Source: Actinomycetes bacterium
GTDB taxonomy: Bacteria > Actinomycetota > Actinomycetes > Actinomycetales > Cellulomonadaceae
Length of the DNA stretch: 52,779 bases
Reading direction: 5' to 3'
Assembly: GCA_021778635.1 (NCBI GenBank)
Contig: JAJYCD010000013.1
Location: 1 to 52,779, forward strand
Positions within the stretch are counted from its first letter, which is position 1. Every line of letters starts with the position of its first letter. A program made the translations under genes and the position numbers. Shown piece by piece: positions 1 through 7,572 of this stretch. The notes under the pieces are model-generated. The model saw nothing but the letters and a program-made list of their open reading frames with translations, was not told where the DNA came from and made no database searches.

Positions 1-545
1 TCTTGACGTTCATCGCCGCCACGGGTGCGCGCAAGGGAGAGGCGATGGCCCTCGCATGGAAGGACGTGGACTTCGATCGCGCCGAGATCCGAATCGTCAG
101 CACGCTCTCGCGCATCGGCGGGCGCCTGGTGGTGACCTCGCCCAAGACCGCGAGATCCCGCCGGGTGCTCCCGTTGAGCGAGGGCATGTCCAAGATGCTG
201 CGCGAGCTGCAGGCTCAGCAGTTGCGCGAGCGCAAGGCCGCCCGTGACCTGTGGCAGGAGTCCGGGTTCGTGTTCACCTCAGAGACCGGGGCGCCCCTGG
301 ACCCGCGTAACGTCCTGCGAGCGATGACCACGGCCGCGAGGAAGGTAGGCCTCGAGGGAGTGACAGTCCACACCCTGCGCCACTCCGCGGCCACGGCGAT
401 GCTCGAGGCCGGCATCCACATCAAGGCGGTTTCAGAGCTTCTGGGGCACTCCGACATCCGCATCACCGGCGACGTCTACGGGCACGTCAGCACCGAGACC
501 GCCAAGGCGGCGATGGACTCCCTGTCCGGGCGCCTGGGCATCTGA
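1..545 (+). CDS. Tyrosine recombinase / integrase, C-terminal part (5' end outside window)
   Basis: This is the catalytic domain of a phage-type tyrosine integrase, which cuts and rejoins DNA at att sites. About 180 residues are visible and the reading frame is open to the window edge, so the N-terminal arm- and core-binding domains lie upstream. The family residues are in order: Arg in GARKGE, the beta-hairpin Lys in SPKTARSRR, H-x-x-R in HTLRH, His in LLGHSD, and the nucleophile Tyr in VYGHV. The gene ends 211 bases from the 3' end of a tRNA-Val gene on the opposite strand, the usual position of an integrase at the edge of a tRNA-integrated element. The element itself would extend leftwards out of the window. 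Whether it is a prophage or an integrative plasmid cannot be told from here. Confidence 0.93.
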   Translation, partial: LTFIAATGARKGEAMALAWKDVDFDRAEIRIVSTLSRIGGRLVVTSPKTARSRRVLPLSEGMSKMLRELQAQQLRERKAARDLWQESGFVFTSETGAPLDPRNVLRAMTTAARKVGLEGVTVHTLRHSAATAMLEAGIHIKAVSELLGHSDIRITGDVYGHVSTETAKAAMDSLSGRLGI

Positions 546-662
546 CCGCCCAATGCTCTGAGCAGCGTCGACGCGCACCGGCCGCAAACCTATGTGCACG
601 GGTGAGAATCCACACGCCGGGATCTTGGACTCCATCAGCTGCTGCCAGGACCGCGCTTCAAC

Positions 663-686
663 CGCGTTGCTACACGCGTTGCTACA
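663..686. repeat. Perfect 12-bp tandem direct repeat, candidate integrase arm site
   Basis: The unit CGCGTTGCTACA occurs twice head to tail (663-674 and 675-686), between the integrase stop and the tRNA-Val terminator. Short direct repeats beside an integrase gene and attachment core are typical arm-type binding sites. That role is inferred from position only. Confidence 0.6.
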
Positions 687-705
687 TTTCGTCCCATGAC
701 TGCCG

Positions 706-737
706 AAAAGGCCGCTTCGGATTCCTCCGAAACGGCC
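706..737 (-). terminator. Rho-independent terminator of the minus-strand tRNA cluster
   Basis: Two 12-nt arms (710-721 and 726-737) pair with one mismatch around a 4-nt loop. On the minus strand the hairpin is followed directly by four T residues (AAAA at 706-709 on the plus strand). It lies 18 bases beyond the encoded CCA of tRNA-Val(GAC). Confidence 0.8.
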
Positions 738-755
738 TCTGACCTGCACATACGC

Positions 756-780
756 TGGTGGGCGATACTGGGATCGAACC
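756..780. other. Candidate attachment core at the 3' end of tRNA-Val(GAC)
   Basis: The 3' half of tRNA-Val, including an encoded CCA (756-758), faces the integrase gene. Integrases commonly use tRNA 3' ends as attB and the element restores the tRNA sequence. The exact core cannot be drawn without the other element boundary. Confidence 0.45.
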
Positions 781-830
781 AGTGACCTCTTCCGTGTCAG
801 GGAAGCGCGCTACCGCTGCGCCAATCGCCC
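756..830 (-). tRNA. tRNA-Val (anticodon GAC)
   Basis: The acceptor stem GGGCGAT/ATCGCCC (5' end at 830), discriminator A at 759 and an encoded CCA at 756-758 are visible. The anticodon loop reads CTGACAC, giving GAC for valine. It is the last tRNA of a minus-strand Gly-Cys-Val cluster. It is the only one of the four tRNA genes here with an encoded CCA, which fits its 3' end having been rebuilt by an integrated element. Confidence 0.95.
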
Positions 831-843
831 ATGCTGCCTTGCG

Positions 844-914
844 AGGTGGAGATGGGATTCGAACCCACGTATACGGCTTTGCAGGCCGCTGCCTAGCCAC
901 TCGGCCACTCCACC
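844..914 (-). tRNA. tRNA-Cys (anticodon GCA)
   Basis: The acceptor stem GGTGGAG/CTCCACC pairs fully, the discriminator is U as expected for tRNA-Cys, and the anticodon loop CTGCAAA gives GCA. The T-arm GGGTTCGAATCCC is canonical. No CCA is encoded. It is the middle gene of the cluster. Confidence 0.95.
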
Positions 915-965
915 GCGAGAACCCTGACCGAGAGCCCAAGGACTCAACGGGGAGGGGAATCTCCG

Positions 966-1037
966 AGCGGACGACGGGATTCGAACCCGCGACCCTCACC
1001 TTGGCAAGGTGATGCTCTACCACTGAGCCACGTCCGC
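966..1037 (-). tRNA. tRNA-Gly (anticodon GCC)
   Basis: The acceptor stem GCGGACG/CGTCCGC, U discriminator, anticodon loop TTGCCAA (GCC) and T-arm CGGGTTCGAATCCCG are all present. No CCA is encoded. It is the promoter-proximal gene of the Gly-Cys-Val cluster. Confidence 0.95.
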
Positions 1038-1093
1038 ACGGCACGTCACGCGAGCCACCGTCTCCGGCCGCCCGTGCTTGGTGCGCGTCCCAG

Positions 1094-1124
1094 ACTGTAG
1101 CCGACGGAATCCGGGTGAGTCCAA
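1094..1124 (-). promoter_or_regulatory. Promoter of the tRNA Gly-Cys-Val cluster
   Basis: On the minus strand TTGGAC (1119-1124) and TACAGT (1094-1099) are separated by 19 bases, upstream of tRNA-Gly. Transcription would start near 1087. The 19-base spacer is longer than the usual 17-18. Confidence 0.5.
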
Positions 1125-1171
1125 CCGGCTCACGAGGGCCGCGCGGTGGCCGGTCGCGTCCTGCGGATGGG

Positions 1172-1177
1172 TACCGT
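1172..1177 (+). promoter_or_regulatory. -10 element TACCGT placing a leaderless start on pabB
   Basis: TACCGT is followed by exactly six bases and then GTG at 1184. This is the geometry of a leaderless actinobacterial promoter, where transcription starts at the first base of the start codon. Confidence 0.45.
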
Positions 1178-1183
1178 GTGCGT

Positions 1184-2359
1184 GTGTCGACGGGTCGAGA
1201 TGCGGCGAAGACGACTGACGTCGCAGGTCATGCGTGGTTCGCCGGGCACCGTGCGACGCGAGTGGTCGAGAGTGTCGACCTGCGCACCGACGCGGAGCGC
1301 GTCAGTGCCGGAGGATTCTGGGCGGTCGTTGGTGACTTCTCGGGCACGGTGCGCGCGTGGCGGTTCGCCGCGGTCGAGACGGACGACGCACCGGGGCCGG
1401 GCACCGGGGTTGCTGACCCGCGACCGTTCGGCGACGGCTCTCGACCGGCGGCGCCGGCGTGGCGGGGCCCGCGGCCCGATGCGTGGTCGACCTCGCTCGA
1501 CCAGGGGACCTATCTGCGCGCCGTCGACGAGATCCGCGCGACGATCCGCGACGGCGGGGTCTACCAGGCGAACCTCTGCCGCGTGCTCGAGGCACCGCTC
1601 GACGCCGCTCCGGACGGGTCCGAGCCGTCTGCCGACGCCCTCTCCGCGGTTCTGGGCGCCGGCAACCCGGCTCCGTACTCCGGCGCAGTCCATGTGCCCG
1701 CGGCGTGCGGGTTCCCGCCGGTCTGGGTCGTCACCGCGTCGCCAGAGCTGTTCCTGCGGCTGGACCACGGATTCCTGACGTCTGGCCCGATCAAGGGCAC
1801 CGCGACGACGGCCGCCGGACTGACCGCCAAGGACGAGGCGGAGAACGTCATGATCACGGACCTGGTCCGCAACGATCTTCAGCGCGTCTGCGTGCCCGGG
1901 ACGGTGGAGGTGCTCGACCTGCTCGCGCTCGAGCGGCACCCTGGCCTGGTGCATCTGGTCTCCACGGTGCGCGGACGCCTCTCCGGACAGGTTGCGGCGT
2001 CCCCGGACCTGTGGGCGCAGATTCTCGACGCGACGTATCCGCCAGCGTCCGTCTCAGGCGCGCCGAAGAACGCAGCCCTGTCCGTCATCCATCGTCTCGA
2101 GCCTGTCGACCGGGGGCCGTACTGCGGTGTGGTCGGGTGGATCGACTCCGATGCGGGTCGCGCGGAGCTGGCGGTCGGCATCCGGACGTTCTGGTGGGTG
2201 CCGTCGACGCCCGGGTCGGCCGGCACGCTGCGGTTCGGGACCGGAGCCGGGATCACGTGGGGGAGCGAGGCGGGCGCGGAGTGGGCGGAGACCGAGCTGA
2301 AGGCGCACCGGCTCGTTGCGCTGGCGTCCGGCACGCCGATGGCCGATGCGGGAGACTGA
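1184..2359 (+). CDS. pabB: Aminodeoxychorismate synthase component I
   Basis: This enzyme converts chorismate plus ammonia to 4-amino-4-deoxychorismate, the first step to p-aminobenzoate and folate. The chorismate-binding fold is visible in the C-terminal two thirds. The PIKGT motif carries the Lys that separates PabB from anthranilate synthase (usually PIAGT), and is followed by DEAENVMITDLVRND, the SGAPK stretch and the GTGAGI glycine turn. The frame is open from 1115, but GTG 1184 (391 aa) sits six bases after TACCGT and is preferred. No glutaminase partner (PabA/TrpG) is encoded nearby, so it must come from elsewhere. pabC follows after 67 bases, which supports PabB over anthranilate synthase. 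Confidence 0.9.
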   Translation: MSTGRDAAKTTDVAGHAWFAGHRATRVVESVDLRTDAERVSAGGFWAVVGDFSGTVRAWRFAAVETDDAPGPGTGVADPRPFGDGSRPAAPAWRGPRPDAWSTSLDQGTYLRAVDEIRATIRDGGVYQANLCRVLEAPLDAAPDGSEPSADALSAVLGAGNPAPYSGAVHVPAACGFPPVWVVTASPELFLRLDHGFLTSGPIKGTATTAAGLTAKDEAENVMITDLVRNDLQRVCVPGTVEVLDLLALERHPGLVHLVSTVRGRLSGQVAASPDLWAQILDATYPPASVSGAPKNAALSVIHRLEPVDRGPYCGVVGWIDSDAGRAELAVGIRTFWWVPSTPGSAGTLRFGTGAGITWGSEAGAEWAETELKAHRLVALASGTPMADAGD

Positions 2360-2426
2360 CCGTGGTGGCGCGACAGCGAGCCGGATTCAGCCGGTGCGGA
2401 CCGTGGCGCCGGGCGGAGGAGAGCTG

Positions 2427-3296
2427 ATGCAGGCCGGCATGGTGATCTGGACCGACGGACGGGTGATCGCCCCGGGCGAGGCCGTGGTGACCGCGACCGA
2501 CCACGGTCTCACTGTCGGCGACGGGGTGTTCGAGACGTGCGCGGTGCTGCGAGGTCAGGCGTTCGCGTTGACGCGACACCTGCGCCGACTGCATCGATCG
2601 GCGGTCGGGCTGGGTCTCCCCGCTCCGGACGAGGACCAGATCAGGGCCGGTGTCCGCGCGGTCCTGGGCGTCGCCGGGGACGGCGCCGGCCGGGTGAGGG
2701 TGACCGTGACCGGGGGCCCGGGCCCGATGGGATCGAACCGTGCCACCGTGGGGGAGGGGCGCCCCACGGTGATCGTCGCGGCCGCCCCCGCGACCCGTCC
2801 GGTACGCGCGCGCGTCGCGCGCGTCCGGTGGGTCCGGAACGAGCGCTCCGCCGTCGCCGGGCTGAAGACGACGTCGTACGCGGAGAACGTGGTCGCGCTC
2901 GCCGCAGCCTCGGCGAAGGGTGCCGACGAGGCGATCCTGGCGAACACGCGTGGCGACCTGTGCGAAGGAACGGGCTCGAACGTCGTCGTCGAGGCGGGGG
3001 GAGCACTGGTGACCCCGGCGCTCTCGAGCGGGTGCCTCGCGGGCATCACCCGCGAGCTGCTCCTCGAGTGGGCGCCGGACGCCGGGATCGTCGTGCGTGA
3101 GGCCGGGCCGGGTGAGCTGCTGCTCGCCGCACTGGACGACGTCCTGGCGGGACGTGCACACCTCGCCGTGACGTCGAGCACGCGCGAGGTCGAGCCGGTC
3201 TGCTGGCTGGATGGGTCCGACGTCGCCGTCGGTCCTGTCAGTCTTCAGGCGCAGGCGATGTTCCGGGCCCGCGCGGAGGACGACATCGACCCGTGA
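2427..3296 (+). CDS. pabC: Aminodeoxychorismate lyase (PLP fold type IV)
   Basis: This class IV aminotransferase-fold enzyme splits 4-amino-4-deoxychorismate into p-aminobenzoate and pyruvate using PLP. The N-terminal pattern DHGLTVGDGVFET is typical of the family. The PLP lysine is probably in LKTTSYAENV, followed by the family stretch ANTRGDLCEGTGSNV. The ATG at 2427 is chosen because GGAGGAGA lies just upstream, although the frame is open from 2316; this gives 289 aa. It follows pabB in the same direction, so the two form a folate pair. A branched-chain or D-amino-acid aminotransferase would share the fold, but the neighbour makes PabC more likely. Confidence 0.87.
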   Translation: MQAGMVIWTDGRVIAPGEAVVTATDHGLTVGDGVFETCAVLRGQAFALTRHLRRLHRSAVGLGLPAPDEDQIRAGVRAVLGVAGDGAGRVRVTVTGGPGPMGSNRATVGEGRPTVIVAAAPATRPVRARVARVRWVRNERSAVAGLKTTSYAENVVALAAASAKGADEAILANTRGDLCEGTGSNVVVEAGGALVTPALSSGCLAGITRELLLEWAPDAGIVVREAGPGELLLAALDDVLAGRAHLAVTSSTREVEPVCWLDGSDVAVGPVSLQAQAMFRARAEDDIDP

Positions 3297-3327
3297 CGCG
3301 CTCCGCGACGGGTGGGCGACGCGCACG

Positions 3328-3356
3328 GGGCTCCCGGCCACGACGGCCGGGAGCCC
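3328..3356. terminator. Bidirectional hairpin between convergent genes
   Basis: A perfect 12-bp stem (3328-3339 and 3345-3356) with a 5-nt loop sits between pabC and the opposing SsgA-like gene. There is no T-tract, which is common in high-GC actinobacterial terminators. Confidence 0.75.
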
Positions 3357-3369
3357 GGTACGCGTGTCG

Positions 3370-3798
3370 TCAGGCGGTCAGCAGTGCCGCGATCAGCGCG
3401 CTGATCTCCGGATCCATCTGGTCGCTCTCGTTGCCGAAGGGCACCAGGGCCTCGGTCTTGGTGATGAAACGCTCGAGCGGTTCCGCGGGAGCGGCGAGGA
3501 GCGCGTTGCCCTCGACCCCGTTGAGCGAGATCAGCACGTAGCTCCGGTCCTCGTCGCGCCAGACCTGGACGTCACCGGTGCCGGCGCACGAGTCCTGATC
3601 CGCCTCGAGTCCCTGGGCGATCAGCTCGCGTCCGAGCAGCCACGTCGACATGGTGTGCGAACCGGTGAAGACCGCGCGAACCGTGTACGGGTCGCAGACC
3701 CGATAGGACAGCTCGGCCAGGACCGGCATGACGCTCTCGTCCGGACCGATCAGCTGCATGGTGATGACGTCGACGATGTCGGGCGCACCTGTGGTCAT
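3370..3798 (-). CDS. SsgA-like (SALP family) cell-division/morphogenesis protein
   Basis: The 142-residue protein matches the SsgA/SsgB family along its length. Diagnostic stretches are LSYRVCDPYTVRAVF, the GTGDVQVW strand, an ALLAAPAEPLERFITKT helix near residue 110 and an acidic C-terminus. In Streptomyces, SsgB is known to recruit FtsZ to sporulation septa and its paralogues steer wall synthesis. ATG 3798 is chosen because GAGGAGG lies nine bases upstream; an upstream in-frame GTG at 3816 lacks such a site. The gene stands alone between pabC and tRNA-Val. Its role in an organism without evident sporulation genes in view is open; septum placement is an inference. Confidence 0.85.
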   Translation of the reverse strand: MTTGAPDIVDVITMQLIGPDESVMPVLAELSYRVCDPYTVRAVFTGSHTMSTWLLGRELIAQGLEADQDSCAGTGDVQVWRDEDRSYVLISLNGVEGNALLAAPAEPLERFITKTEALVPFGNESDQMDPEISALIAALLTA

Positions 3799-3902
3799 GT
3801 CCGGCGTCCTCCTCACGGTCGAAACATCATGCCAGCAACGATCGTGGATCGGCGGCGACCTGCGCTCACCCGATCGGTGGAAACGAGCGCGTGACTGCCC
3901 GG

Positions 3903-3932
3903 TTCGGAATATCGGTCCTGCTTCGGTAACAT
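3903..3932 (+). promoter_or_regulatory. Promoter of tRNA-Val(CAC)
   Basis: TTCGGA (3903-3908) and TAACAT (3927-3932) are separated by 18 bases, placing the transcription start near 3939, 36 bases before the tRNA. Confidence 0.5.
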
Positions 3933-3974
3933 CCTCAGAAGCGTCGTCCCGGTGAGCCTCTCGCCGGAACCGAC

Positions 3975-4046
3975 GGGCGATTGGCTCAGTGGTAGAGCGC
4001 CTCGTTCACACCGAGGAGGTCACTGGTTCGAACCCAGTATCGCCCA
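3975..4046 (+). tRNA. tRNA-Val (anticodon CAC)
   Basis: The acceptor stem GGGCGAT/ATCGCCC and anticodon loop TTCACAC (CAC) identify valine. No CCA is encoded (CGC follows the discriminator). Its acceptor stem and T-arm differ by only one T-loop base from those of tRNA-Val(GAC) 3 kb to the left. Confidence 0.96.
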
Positions 4047-4052
4047 CGCACG

Positions 4053-4084
4053 TGACTCCCGGCCAGAGGTACGGCCGGGGGTCA
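4053..4084 (+). terminator. Hairpin terminator after tRNA-Val(CAC)
   Basis: Two 12-nt arms (4053-4064, 4073-4084) pair with one G-T wobble around an 8-nt loop, seven bases after the tRNA. A poor T-run follows. The rest of the gap to thrS holds only the thrS promoter. Confidence 0.6.
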
Positions 4085-4259
4085 TCGCTGTTTCCGGGGT
4101 GAAGTTGTCCCGCAAATGCGCAGGTCAGTGCCACGACTTGCCCTGATATCGCCCCGTTTGTCCGGATGCCGTGACGGTGAAGTCCACCCGTTCGGCCCTG
4201 TACCTCCACGCGCGGCTCGGCCGGGTGGGCGACCAGAGCCGAGGAGGGCACGACCTCGG

Positions 4260-4265
4260 TAGCAT
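4260..4265 (+). promoter_or_regulatory. -10 element of thrS
   Basis: TAGCAT here predicts transcription from about 4272 and a leader of roughly 43 bases before thrS. That is too short for a T-box leader. Confidence 0.4.
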
Positions 4266-4314
4266 CGACGTGCGTGCCGGCCGGTGCGTTCACGATCATG
4301 AGGAGGCCACCGAC

Positions 4315-6324
4315 GTGCCCGCACCGGAGCAGCTGACCATCACTGTCGAGGGGACCAGCACCCAGGTGGCGCCAGGATCGACGGCCGCGGACGTGTTCAC
4401 CGGGCGACGCGACGTCGTCGTCGCTCTCGTGGACGGAGTGCTGACCGACCTTGCCGCTCCGCTGCGGGACGGGGCCGTCGTCGAACCGGTCACGATCGAC
4501 TCCCCGGAGGGTCTGCAGGTTCTCCGCCACTCCGCCGCGCACGTCCTGGCGCAGGCCGTTCAGCAGGTCAACCCGCAGGCGAAGCTGGGGATCGGGCCGC
4601 CGATCACCGACGGCTTCTACTACGACTTCGACGTCGAGACCCCCTTCACCCCGGAGGACCTCAAGGCACTCGACAAGGCCATGATGCGGATCGTCAAGGA
4701 GGGACAGACCTTCCGTCGCTGGGACGTGACCGAGGACGAGGCGCGTGAGGCGCTTGCCTCCGAGCCGTACAAGCTCGAGCTGATCGGCCTCAAGGGCACA
4801 CCGGGTGCCGAGGACGACGGTGCCGGCGTCGAGGTCGGTCTCGGTGGCTTGAGCATCTATCAGAACGTGCGACGTGATGGCGAGGTCGCCTGGCAGGACC
4901 TGTGCCGCGGGCCGCACCTTCCCAGCACGCGGCTGATCGGCAACGGGTTCCAGCTGATGAGGTCCGCGGCGGCGTACTGGCGCGGCTCGGAGAAGAACCC
5001 GCAGCTCCAGCGCGTCTACGGGACCGCGTGGCCGAGCAAGGACGCGCTGCACGCCCATCTGGATCGCCTCGTCGAGGCAGAGCGCCGCGACCACCGACGG
5101 CTCGGCAGCGAGCTCGATCTCTTCTCGTTCCCCGACGAGATCGGGTCCGGGCTCGCGGTGTTCCACCCGAAGGGCGGCATCGTGCGGATGGAGATGGAGG
5201 ACTACTCGCGCCGCAAGCACGTCGAGGCCGGCTACTCGTTCGTCAACACCCCGCACATCACGAAGGCCAAGCTCTTCGAGACCTCGAAGCACCTCGACTG
5301 GTACTCGGACGGCATGTACCCGCCGATGCGGCTCGACGCCGAGTACCACGAGGACGGCACGCTCAAGCGCGAGGGTCAGGACTACTACCTCAAGCCGATG
5401 AACTGCCCGATGCACAACCTGGTCTTCGCCTCGCGCGGGCGCTCCTACCGGGAGCTGCCCCTCCGGCTCTTCGAGTTCGGGACGGTCTACCGGTACGAGA
5501 AGTCGGGCGTCGTGCACGGGATGACGCGCGCGCGCGGATTCACGCAGGACGACGCCCACATCTACTGCACGCGCGAGCAGATGCGGGACGAGCTCGGCTC
5601 GTTGCTCACGTTCGTGCTGGACCTGCTTCGCGACTACGGCCTCGGCGAGTTCTATCTCGAGCTGTCGACCCGTGACCCCGAGAAGTCCGTCGGCGACGAT
5701 GCGACCTGGGACGAGGCGACCCAGACCCTGCGCGAGGTCGCGACGGCGTCCGGGCTCGAGCTCGTGGACGACCCGGGCGGGGCCGCGTTCTACGGGCCGA
5801 AGATCTCCGTCCAGGCCAAGGACGCGATCGGCCGGACCTGGCAGCTCTCGACGATCCAGCTCGACTTCTTCGAGCCCGAGCTGTTCGAGCTCGAGTACAC
5901 GGCGGCCGACGGGAGCCGCCGACGCCCGGTGATGATCCACCGGGCGTTGTTCGGGTCGATCGAGCGCTTCTTCGCGATCCTCGTCGAGCACTATGCCGGT
6001 GCGTTCCCCGCGTGGCTCGCACCTGTTCAGGTGGTGGCGGTGCCCGTCGCCGAACCGTTCAACGACTACCTGGTGGACGTCGTGGGTCGGCTCCGGGTCG
6101 CGGGGATCCGCGCGGAGATCGACCTGAGTGACGACCGCTTCGGGAAGAAGATCCGCAACGCGAGCACGCAGAAGGTGCCGTTCGTGCTGATCGCGGGCGG
6201 CGAGGACGTCGAGGCCGGTGCTGTCTCGTTCCGGTACCGCGACGGGCACCAGGAGAACGCCGTTCCCGTGGCCGAGGCGGTGGACCGGATCGTGGCGGCC
6301 GTGCGCGATCGGGTCCAGGTATGA
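4315..6324 (+). CDS. thrS: Threonine-tRNA ligase
   Basis: It charges tRNA-Thr and edits mischarged serine. Domain order is complete for a 669-residue bacterial ThrRS: an N-terminal TGS domain (about 1-60), an editing domain with RHSAAH and CRGPH metal-type motifs, then the class II catalytic core. The core holds KPMNCPMHN with the zinc-ligand Cys, motif 2 near YRYEKSG, a VMIHRA zinc-ligand His region with motif 3, and a C-terminal anticodon-binding domain. GTG 4315 is chosen because AGGAGG lies nine bases upstream; the frame is open upstream to 4171 without a comparable site. It is followed 19 bases later by the HIT gene, an arrangement seen in other actinobacteria. Confidence 0.97.
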   Translation: MPAPEQLTITVEGTSTQVAPGSTAADVFTGRRDVVVALVDGVLTDLAAPLRDGAVVEPVTIDSPEGLQVLRHSAAHVLAQAVQQVNPQAKLGIGPPITDGFYYDFDVETPFTPEDLKALDKAMMRIVKEGQTFRRWDVTEDEAREALASEPYKLELIGLKGTPGAEDDGAGVEVGLGGLSIYQNVRRDGEVAWQDLCRGPHLPSTRLIGNGFQLMRSAAAYWRGSEKNPQLQRVYGTAWPSKDALHAHLDRLVEAERRDHRRLGSELDLFSFPDEIGSGLAVFHPKGGIVRMEMEDYSRRKHVEAGYSFVNTPHITKAKLFETSKHLDWYSDGMYPPMRLDAEYHEDGTLKREGQDYYLKPMNCPMHNLVFASRGRSYRELPLRLFEFGTVYRYEKSGVVHGMTRARGFTQDDAHIYCTREQMRDELGSLLTFVLDLLRDYGLGEFYLELSTRDPEKSVGDDATWDEATQTLREVATASGLELVDDPGGAAFYGPKISVQAKDAIGRTWQLSTIQLDFFEPELFELEYTAADGSRRRPVMIHRALFGSIERFFAILVEHYAGAFPAWLAPVQVVAVPVAEPFNDYLVDVVGRLRVAGIRAEIDLSDDRFGKKIRNASTQKVPFVLIAGGEDVEAGAVSFRYRDGHQENAVPVAEAVDRIVAAVRDRVQV

Positions 6325-6343
6325 GCCGTCTGACGATCGGCGC

Positions 6344-6946
6344 GTGACCGTGCCCCCTCACGAGCCGCGACTCGAGAGTGCGGACGGGTTCGCCGGCGAC
6401 CCGGACGGGTTCGAACGGCTCTGGACACCGCATCGGATGGTGTACATCGGTGGGCAGGACAAGCCCGACGACGACGCCGCCGGCGACGGGTGCCCGTTCT
6501 GCCGCATCCCCGGCCTGTCCGACGAGGACGGGCTCGTCGTCGCGCGCGGCGAGTTCGCCTACGTCGTCATGAACCTGTACCCGTACAACTCCGGCCACGT
6601 GCTGGTGTGCCCGTACCGGCACGTGGCCGACTACGCGGACCTCTCGACCGACGAGACATGGGACGTCGCGGAGCTCACGCGTACGGCGATGCGCGTGATC
6701 CGGGACGTCTCGGCCCCGGCCGGCTTCAACCTCGGGATGAACCAGGGATCGGTGGCAGGCGCCGGGATCGCCGCGCACCTCCATCAGCACCTGGTGCCCC
6801 GGTGGCGCGGCGATGCGAACTTCCTGCCGATCGTGGCCCGCTCGCGGGCGCTCCCCGAGCTCCTCGCCGACACACGTGCCGCTCTTGCCGCGGCGTGGCC
6901 GGCCACGTCGACGCGTACCCGCGAGAGGATGATCGAGGAGTGCTGA
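6344..6946 (+). CDS. HIT-family nucleotide phosphorylase/hydrolase (Rv2613c-like, Ap4A phosphorylase type)
   Basis: This 200-residue protein has the histidine triad HLHQH (His145, 147, 149) and an upstream CPFC pair (50-53) typical of zinc-binding HIT proteins. The Mycobacterium tuberculosis protein in the same position, Rv2613c, was characterised as a diadenosine tetraphosphate phosphorylase, so that activity is the best guess here. GTG 6344 is used as start; the upstream part of the frame overlaps thrS. It overlaps the start of pgsA, so it is the first gene of the phosphatidylinositol mannoside operon, although its biochemical link to that pathway is unclear. Confidence 0.88.
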   Translation: MTVPPHEPRLESADGFAGDPDGFERLWTPHRMVYIGGQDKPDDDAAGDGCPFCRIPGLSDEDGLVVARGEFAYVVMNLYPYNSGHVLVCPYRHVADYADLSTDETWDVAELTRTAMRVIRDVSAPAGFNLGMNQGSVAGAGIAAHLHQHLVPRWRGDANFLPIVARSRALPELLADTRAALAAAWPATSTRTRERMIEEC

Positions 6947-7572
6947 AGCGACTGCGTGCGGTCATGACCACGGTCTGGACGCCGCTCGCCGACCTGCTCA
7001 TCCGGCTCGGCGTCACCCCGGACGCCGTGACGATCACGGGGACCGTGGCTGTCGTGGTGGCCGCGCTGTGGTTGTACCCGACCGGGCACCTGCTCGCGGG
7101 CAGCCTCGTGATCACGGTGTTCGTCCTCGCCGATTCCCTGGACGGCGTGATGGCGAGACGATCCGGCCGCACCGGGAGCTGGGGTGCATTTCTCGACTCG
7201 ACGCTGGACCGGTTCGCCGACGGCGCGATCTTCGCCGGGCTCGTGCTCTGGTACACGGGTGGCGGGAGCGATCGGCTGACGGGCGTGCTCGCCCTGGTCT
7301 GCCTCGTGGTCGGTTCGATCGTGCCGTACGCACGAGCGCGGGCCGAGGGGCTCGGGATGACCGCAGCCGTCGGGATCGCCGAACGCGCCGATCGGCTGGT
7401 CGTCGTCCTGACCGCGACGGCACTCGTCGGCATGGGACTGCCGCGCGTCGTCCTCACGGTGGCGCTCGGGCTGCTCGCCGTCGCCGGGGTGATCACCGTG
7501 GTCCAGCGCATGCAGACGGTCCGGGCGCAGGTGGCCGCGGCCGCCCAGGCCGACGGGCAGGCCGGGGCATGA
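6940..7572 (+). CDS. pgsA: Phosphatidylinositol phosphate synthase (CDP-alcohol phosphotransferase)
   Basis: It joins CDP-diacylglycerol and inositol phosphate in the membrane, the entry step to PI and its mannosides. The CDP-alcohol phosphotransferase signature D-G-x2-A-R-x8-G-x3-D-x3-D is exact (D68, G69, A72, R73, G82, D86, D90). Several hydrophobic segments follow in a 210-residue protein. The GTG start at 6940 overlaps the HIT gene by 7 bases and gives the usual N-terminus; an ATG at 6964 is the alternative. The next genes, patA and pimA, modify its product, which supports the inositol-type specificity over phosphatidylglycerol phosphate synthase. Confidence 0.9.
   Translation: MLKRLRAVMTTVWTPLADLLIRLGVTPDAVTITGTVAVVVAALWLYPTGHLLAGSLVITVFVLADSLDGVMARRSGRTGSWGAFLDSTLDRFADGAIFAGLVLWYTGGGSDRLTGVLALVCLVVGSIVPYARARAEGLGMTAAVGIAERADRLVVVLTATALVGMGLPRVVLTVALGLLAVAGVITVVQRMQTVRAQVAAAAQADGQAGA

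Noticed and set aside
4047-4314. Possible T-box leader before thrS
   Set aside because: The predicted leader is only about 43 bases and contains no T-box consensus.
4006-6249. A 747-codon open frame on the minus strand over thrS
   Set aside because: It is fully antisense to a complete threonyl-tRNA synthetase and has the Arg/Val/Asp-rich composition of a high-GC shadow frame.
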